Shown here one piece after another: positions 6,379-9,423 of a stretch of DNA of 9,423 nucleotides. Position 1 is the stretch's first letter, and the number at the start of each line of letters is the position of its first letter. The notes beneath the pieces were generated by a model that saw only the letters and a list, made by a program, of their open reading frames with translations, was not told where the DNA came from and did no database searches. Origin of the DNA: JASJCL01 sp050291585 (lineage in GTDB: Bacteria; Desulfobacterota; Desulfobacteria; Desulfobacterales; Desulfosarcinaceae); NCBI GenBank assembly GCA_050291585.1, contig JBNKKA010000166.1:1-9423 (forward strand), in the 5' to 3' direction. The position numbers and the translations under genes are program-made.

Positions 6379-6684
6379 TCAGCGCCCCTCTTCGAGCTTG
6401 CGCAGGAGCACACTCCTGCCCGCCTGTTCCAGATCGGCCAGGGCGTACTCCAAGACCAGCTCGAGCAGGGCGGATTTATTCTCCACGGGCACCCCATCGA
6501 TCTTGAGTTGGTGGAACTGGCGGTCAAAGCGCGTCAGCAATTCCGCAGGCAAGTAAAAACCGGCTTTCTTTTTGGGTACCGCCGTATGGGCCCCTTTTGC
6601 GGGGGTCCGCGCTGCGGTGGTCACCGGGTCGAGGGTATGCTCTTCAAAAAAATCGGGGGGTGTCTTCGTCTCGGATGCCGTCAT
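6379..6684 (-). CDS. Ribbon-helix-helix DNA-binding protein, probable ParA partner
   Basis: A 101-residue protein with a disordered N-terminal arm (1-40, ending in PKKK) and a ribbon-helix-helix-type segment. A short beta strand AGFYLP (41-46) is followed by helix PAELLTRFDRQFHQLK (46-61), a turn at DGVPVEN, and helix KSALLELVLEYALADLE (70-86). Such proteins bind DNA as dimers through the beta ribbon. The start overlaps the end of parA by 41 bases and is preceded by a strong AGGAGG seven bases upstream (6692-6697), which decides the start. In type Ib partition systems (ParF/ParG, delta/omega) an RHH protein of this size, with a mobile N-terminal arm that stimulates the ATPase, follows the ATPase gene. 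Here the arrangement matches, so a centromere-binding and self-regulating role is likely. An antitoxin role is less likely because no toxin gene is adjacent. Confidence 0.78.
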   Translation of the reverse strand: MTASETKTPPDFFEEHTLDPVTTAARTPAKGAHTAVPKKKAGFYLPAELLTRFDRQFHQLKIDGVPVENKSALLELVLEYALADLEQAGRSVLLRKLEEGR

Positions 6685-7438
6685 CGATCAACCTCCTGGC
6701 GAGTTTGAAGTAGTCTTTGGCGCCAGCTGCGCGACCATCATACTCAAAAATGGTCTTGCCGCTGCCCGGTGCCTCCGAGAGGCGTACATTGTTACGCACA
6801 GGTTCACAGATCTGCCGCGTGAACAAGCGTTTGAGCTGTTTGTAGATCTCGAAGCTCTGCCGTGTGCGGCGGTCGAACATGGTGGGCAGCACATATTTCA
6901 AATTGAGATCGCGGTTCTCTTTCTGGGCGGAGACCAAGTAGCCGAAAAATGTTTTCAGCCCCTCCAGGGCCGGCCCCTGAAGGGCCACCGGGCAGAGGAC
7001 CTCCTTGACCGCCATGAGGATATTGACGCTGAGGACATCCCAGCCCGGCGAACAGTCGAAGATCACATAATCGAGGTTGTTGCCCTTGGGCACCAGGGTC
7101 TTGCCCAGACACTTGTGACGGGTGTCACGGGGTTGCTCCCCCAGCCAGTGTTTGAGCTCCACAAGCGCGATGCCACCATCTAATATCCACAGGTTGGGTC
7201 GCGCAGCGTGGATGGCCTCCCGTTTGGCCACGGCCTCGCCCTTGTCGTTCTTGCCCGTTACGAACTCGTAGAGACCGTAGCGGGGTTTGACGCCCAAAAA
7301 CTTGGACACCTGGGCCTGGGTGTCGCAGTCCACCAGCAGCACCCGCTGGCCCTGGAGGGTGAGGGCGTAGGCCAGGTTGACGGCCGTGGTAGTCTTGCCC
7401 ACCCCACCCTTTGCCATGGCGATGGCGATCTTCCGCAT
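6644..7438 (-). CDS. parA: ParA/Soj-family partitioning ATPase
   Basis: A 264-residue deviant Walker ATPase without an N-terminal HTH. The deviant Walker A KGGVGKTT (10-17) carries the signature Lys10 and Lys15. Walker A' is VDCDTQAQ (36-43) and Walker B is DYVIFD (123-128). The family's late motif is present as NNVRLSEAPGSGKTIFEYDG (216-235). Such ATPases dimerise on ATP, bind nucleoid DNA nonspecifically and position plasmids, chromosome origins or protein cargo when stimulated by a partner. Lack of the HTH and the RHH partner fit type Ib rather than type Ia systems. The start is supported by AAGGAG (7449-7454) ten bases upstream. ParA-like cargo positioners such as McdA are an alternative role. 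Segment 61-120, with the hydrophilic KNDKGEAVAKRE and KTLVPKGNN, is not unusual for the family. Confidence 0.92.
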   Translation of the reverse strand: MRKIAIAMAKGGVGKTTTAVNLAYALTLQGQRVLLVDCDTQAQVSKFLGVKPRYGLYEFVTGKNDKGEAVAKREAIHAARPNLWILDGGIALVELKHWLGEQPRDTRHKCLGKTLVPKGNNLDYVIFDCSPGWDVLSVNILMAVKEVLCPVALQGPALEGLKTFFGYLVSAQKENRDLNLKYVLPTMFDRRTRQSFEIYKQLKRLFTRQICEPVRNNVRLSEAPGSGKTIFEYDGRAAGAKDYFKLARRLIDDGIRDEDTPRFF

Positions 7439-7470
7439 ATATACGGAACTCCTTGTTTATTTAATATAAA

Positions 7471-7498
7471 AATATATTTTTAACTGGAATACATGCAA
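7471..7498 (-). promoter_or_regulatory. Candidate parA promoter
   Basis: On the minus strand TTGCAT (7493-7498) and TATATT (7471-7476) are 16 bases apart, within an A/T-rich tract about 35 bases before the parA ATG. A second TATATT follows at 7463-7468. The match is to the sigma70 consensus by eye only. Confidence 0.35.
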
Positions 7499-7508
7499 AT
7501 GAGGAATA

Positions 7509-7544
7509 ATTCTACTGTTCGGCTTTTATTCTATTCTATTGTTC
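7509..7544. repeat. Direct repeats upstream of parA, possible parS/operator
   Basis: A 12-base unit occurs twice, at 7509-7520 (ATTCTACTGTTC) and 7533-7544 (ATTCTATTGTTC), with one mismatch and a 24-base period. An extra partial copy (ATTCT) sits at 7528-7532, directly before the second unit. On the minus strand the common core is TAGAAT. Short iterated units of this sort are the binding sites of RHH partition proteins, so this is the best centromere/operator candidate in the window. Confidence 0.4.
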
Positions 7545-7561
7545 TTCGCAAGAGAATTTGT

Positions 7562-7575
7562 CGGCTGACGAGCCG
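7562..7575 (-). terminator. Weak hairpin after the glycyl radical enzyme gene
   Basis: On the minus strand CGGCT-CGTC-AGCCG forms a 5-base-pair GC-rich stem with a four-base loop, 18 bases past the stop codon, followed by a moderately T-containing stretch (ACAAATTCTCTT). The stem is short and there is no clean T-tract, so any termination would be weak. Confidence 0.3.
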
Positions 7576-7592
7576 GTGATCGTTCCAAACCG

Positions 7593-9423
7593 TTAGAATT
7601 CGCTATTCTCCGTGCGACTGATAATCTCCGCCTGATGATCGGCGTCCAGATCCACGAAGTAGTCGCTGTAGCCGGCCACGCGCACGAGAAGATCGCGATA
7701 ATCGTCGGGGTGAGCCTGGGCCAGTTTGAGGGTCTCGGTGTCCACCACGTTGAACTGGATGTGGTGGCCGCCCAAACGGAAATAGGTGCGGATCAGGCCA
7801 ACCAGTTTATCCAGATCGTTCTCGCCGGCCAGCACACTGGGCAGAAAACGCATGTTGAGAAGCGTGCCGCCACTCTTGAGCTGGTCCATCTTGCTGAGGG
7901 ATTTGACCACCGCCGTGGGGCCGTTTCGATCTGCCCCGTGGGAGGGTGAGGTGCCGTCGGATTCTGGCAGGCCCGCCAGGCGGCCGTTGGGCGTAGCCCC
8001 CAGCATCTTGCCGAAGTAGACGTGGCAGGTGGTGGAGAGCATGTTGAGGTGGTATTGGCCGCCCTTGGTGTTGGGGCGCCCGTCGATGGCCGCAAATAGG
8101 GAGGCGTAGACCCGCTGCATGAGGGCGTCGGCGGCATCGTCGTCGTTGCCGAAAAAAGGGGTGTGGTTCCAGAGACGCAGGCGCAGGGCCTCATCACCGG
8201 CGAAGTTCTTCGTCAGGGCGCCGAGGAGACGGTCCATGGTGAGGTTGTTGGAATCAAAGACATGGGTCTTGATGGCCGAGAGGCTGTCGGTGATGGTGCC
8301 GATGCCGCAACACTGGATGTAGGTGGTGTTGTAACGCGGGCCGCCGTCGTAGTAGTCGCGGCCCTTCTTGATGCAGTCCCGGATCACGGCGGAGAGGAAG
8401 GGGGCCGGGGCGTGGGCGGCGTACATGCGCTCGATATAGTTGTTGACCTTCACCTTGAGGTCGACGATGGCGGTCAACTGGCGTTCGAAAGCCCCATACA
8501 AGGCATCGAAGTCCGCGAAAGCGCGCGCGCTGCCCGTCTGTGGGCCGATCTGCCGGCCACTCAGGGGATCCACGCCATTGTTGAGGGCCAATTCAAGGAT
8601 TTTTGGCACGTTGAGATAGCCGGTGAGCAGATAGGCCTCCTTGCCGAAGGCGCCGGTCTCGATGCAGCCGCTGCAGCCCCCCTCCCGGGCGTCCTCCACC
8701 GTCTTGCCGGCGCGCACCTGCTCCATCACCACGGCGTCGGCGTTGAACACCGAGGGGTAGCCGTAGCCCTTGCGGATGACACGGGCGCTGGCTTTCAGAA
8801 AGCGTTGCGGCGTCCGGTCGCTGACCTGGATATTGCACTGGGGCTGGAGCAGTTTGAGGGCGTCGACCACCTCCAGAATAAGATAGGAGACGGGGTTGCT
8901 AGCCTCGCCGCCATCGGCCCGCAGGCCTCCCAGGTTGATGTTGGTGAAGTCGTTGTAGGTGCCGCTCTCCTTGGCGGTGACCCCCACCTTGGGCGGTGCC
9001 GGCTGGTTGTTGAACTTGATCCAGAAGCAGCCCAGGAGTTCTTTGGCAGTGTCGCGATCCAGGCTGCCCTCGCGCAGGCCCCGCTCGAAAAAGGGCAGCA
9101 GGTGCTGGTCCAGGTGGCCGGGGCTCATGGCGTCCCAGCCGTTGAGCTCGGTGATGGTACCCAGGTGGACGAACCAGTACATCTGCAGGGCTTCCCAGAA
9201 GTCCCGCGGCCTGTGGGCGGGCACCCGCCTACAGACGGCGGCGATGCGTCGGAGCTCGCCCCTGCGGATCTCGTCACTACAGGTCGCGGCCCTCTCTTCG
9301 GCCAGGTCGGCGTGACGTTGGGCGAAGATGATGGACGCCTGGCAGGCGATGGCCATCGCCTCTAAGGCTTGTGCTTTGGCTGTGGCCTCGGGGTCCTTGA
9401 GATAGTCGAGGGTGTCCAGGGCG
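7593..9423 (-). CDS. Glycyl radical enzyme, PFL2/glycerol dehydratase-like (5' end outside window)
   Basis: About 609 C-terminal residues are visible; full-length members have roughly 780-850, so about 170-240 are missing beyond 9423. The frame is open upstream of the first visible Met (9356) with family-like sequence (LKDPEATAKAQALEA), so that Met is internal. Counting from it, the thiyl-radical site is GGCSGCIETG, with Cys231 and Glu233 (codon at 8664-8666). The radical glycine is Gly562 in RVAGYSDYF, 26 residues from the C-terminus. FNNQPAPPKVGVTA (115-128), FFGNDDDAAD and SDGTSPSHGADRNGPTAV also fit. A single Cys with Glu two residues on marks the eliminase/decarboxylase branch, not pyruvate formate-lyase, which has adjacent cysteines. 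Substrates in this branch include choline, glycerol, hydroxyproline, isethionate and arylacetates; I cannot choose among them. An activating radical SAM enzyme is required; the B12-type radical SAM gene in this window lacks that architecture. Confidence 0.9.
   Translation of the reverse strand, partial: ALDTLDYLKDPEATAKAQALEAMAIACQASIIFAQRHADLAEERAATCSDEIRRGELRRIAAVCRRVPAHRPRDFWEALQMYWFVHLGTITELNGWDAMSPGHLDQHLLPFFERGLREGSLDRDTAKELLGCFWIKFNNQPAPPKVGVTAKESGTYNDFTNINLGGLRADGGEASNPVSYLILEVVDALKLLQPQCNIQVSDRTPQRFLKASARVIRKGYGYPSVFNADAVVMEQVRAGKTVEDAREGGCSGCIETGAFGKEAYLLTGYLNVPKILELALNNGVDPLSGRQIGPQTGSARAFADFDALYGAFERQLTAIVDLKVKVNNYIERMYAAHAPAPFLSAVIRDCIKKGRDYYDGGPRYNTTYIQCCGIGTITDSLSAIKTHVFDSNNLTMDRLLGALTKNFAGDEALRLRLWNHTPFFGNDDDAADALMQRVYASLFAAIDGRPNTKGGQYHLNMLSTTCHVYFGKMLGATPNGRLAGLPESDGTSPSHGADRNGPTAVVKSLSKMDQLKSGGTLLNMRFLPSVLAGENDLDKLVGLIRTYFRLGGHHIQFNVVDTETLKLAQAHPDDYRDLLVRVAGYSDYFVDLDADHQAEIISRTENSEF

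Larger units (their letters stand above)
7439..7592. other. AT-rich leader upstream of parA
   Basis: These 154 bases between the glycyl radical enzyme stop and parA drop sharply in GC content. They contain the parA ribosome binding site, a candidate promoter, a pair of near-identical direct repeats and a small GC-rich hairpin after the glycyl radical enzyme gene. No open frame of note is present. In RHH-type partition systems the centromere and operator lie in exactly this position. Confidence 0.6.

Noticed and set aside
7593..9356. Glycyl radical enzyme starting at the Met at 9356
   Set aside because: The frame remains open to the window edge with family-like residues, and starting here would remove about 200 residues of the conserved barrel.
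8163..9365. Long open plus-strand frame of 400 codons opposite the glycyl radical enzyme
   Set aside because: It is the antisense shadow of a gene with clear catalytic motifs; its translation has no recognisable domain, and GC-rich codon use favours such open antisense frames.
1..9423. CRISPR array, tRNA or rRNA genes, insertion sequences
   Set aside because: No regularly spaced repeats, cloverleaf-like sequences, rRNA cores, transposase frames or terminal inverted repeats were seen on either strand.

Overview
The window carries ten genes, all read on the minus strand, so gene order runs from high to low coordinates. It is GC-rich (about 60% by eye), and its coding runs are separated by only three short intergenic stretches (89, 140 and 154 bases). 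No taxonomic marker is present. An oxygen-sensitive glycyl radical enzyme and a cobalamin-type radical SAM protein suggest an anaerobic or facultative bacterium, possibly Pseudomonadota or Desulfobacterota. That assignment is an inference of low confidence.

Region A (7593-9423): the C-terminal three quarters of a glycyl radical enzyme. It has both the thiyl-radical Cys/Glu motif and the C-terminal radical-glycine motif. Its 5' end and any activating enzyme lie outside the window.

Region B (6379-7592): a compact segregation-type module made of a short ParA ATPase and an overlapping ribbon-helix-helix protein. An AT-rich leader with near-identical direct repeats lies upstream. This is the layout of type Ib partition systems (ParA plus an RHH protein plus upstream repeats).

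Region C (1-6238): a biosynthetic block. A B12-binding-type radical SAM enzyme lies 89 bases upstream of six tightly packed genes: a KAS III-like ketosynthase, a small unrecognised protein with an HTH-like segment, a BtrH-family acyltransferase, an acyl carrier protein, a KAS II-type ketosynthase with a complete triad, and a ketosynthase-like protein whose nucleophile is replaced by Asp. Three junctions are ATGA overlaps and the other two are 2-3 base gaps, so the six genes are almost certainly one translationally coupled operon.

Proposed logic (inference): KAS III primes a chain on the dedicated ACP. The KAS II-like and chain-length-factor-like proteins form a heterodimer that elongates it. 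The BtrH-like protein moves the finished acyl chain from the ACP to an acceptor, and the radical SAM enzyme may modify the chain or the acceptor. The set resembles aryl-polyene/flexirubin-type type II polyketide systems. No ketoreductase, dehydratase, malonyltransferase or phosphopantetheinyl transferase is visible; these may lie past position 1. The combination with a B12 radical SAM enzyme and an HTH-like small protein is the most promising candidate here for an undescribed pathway.
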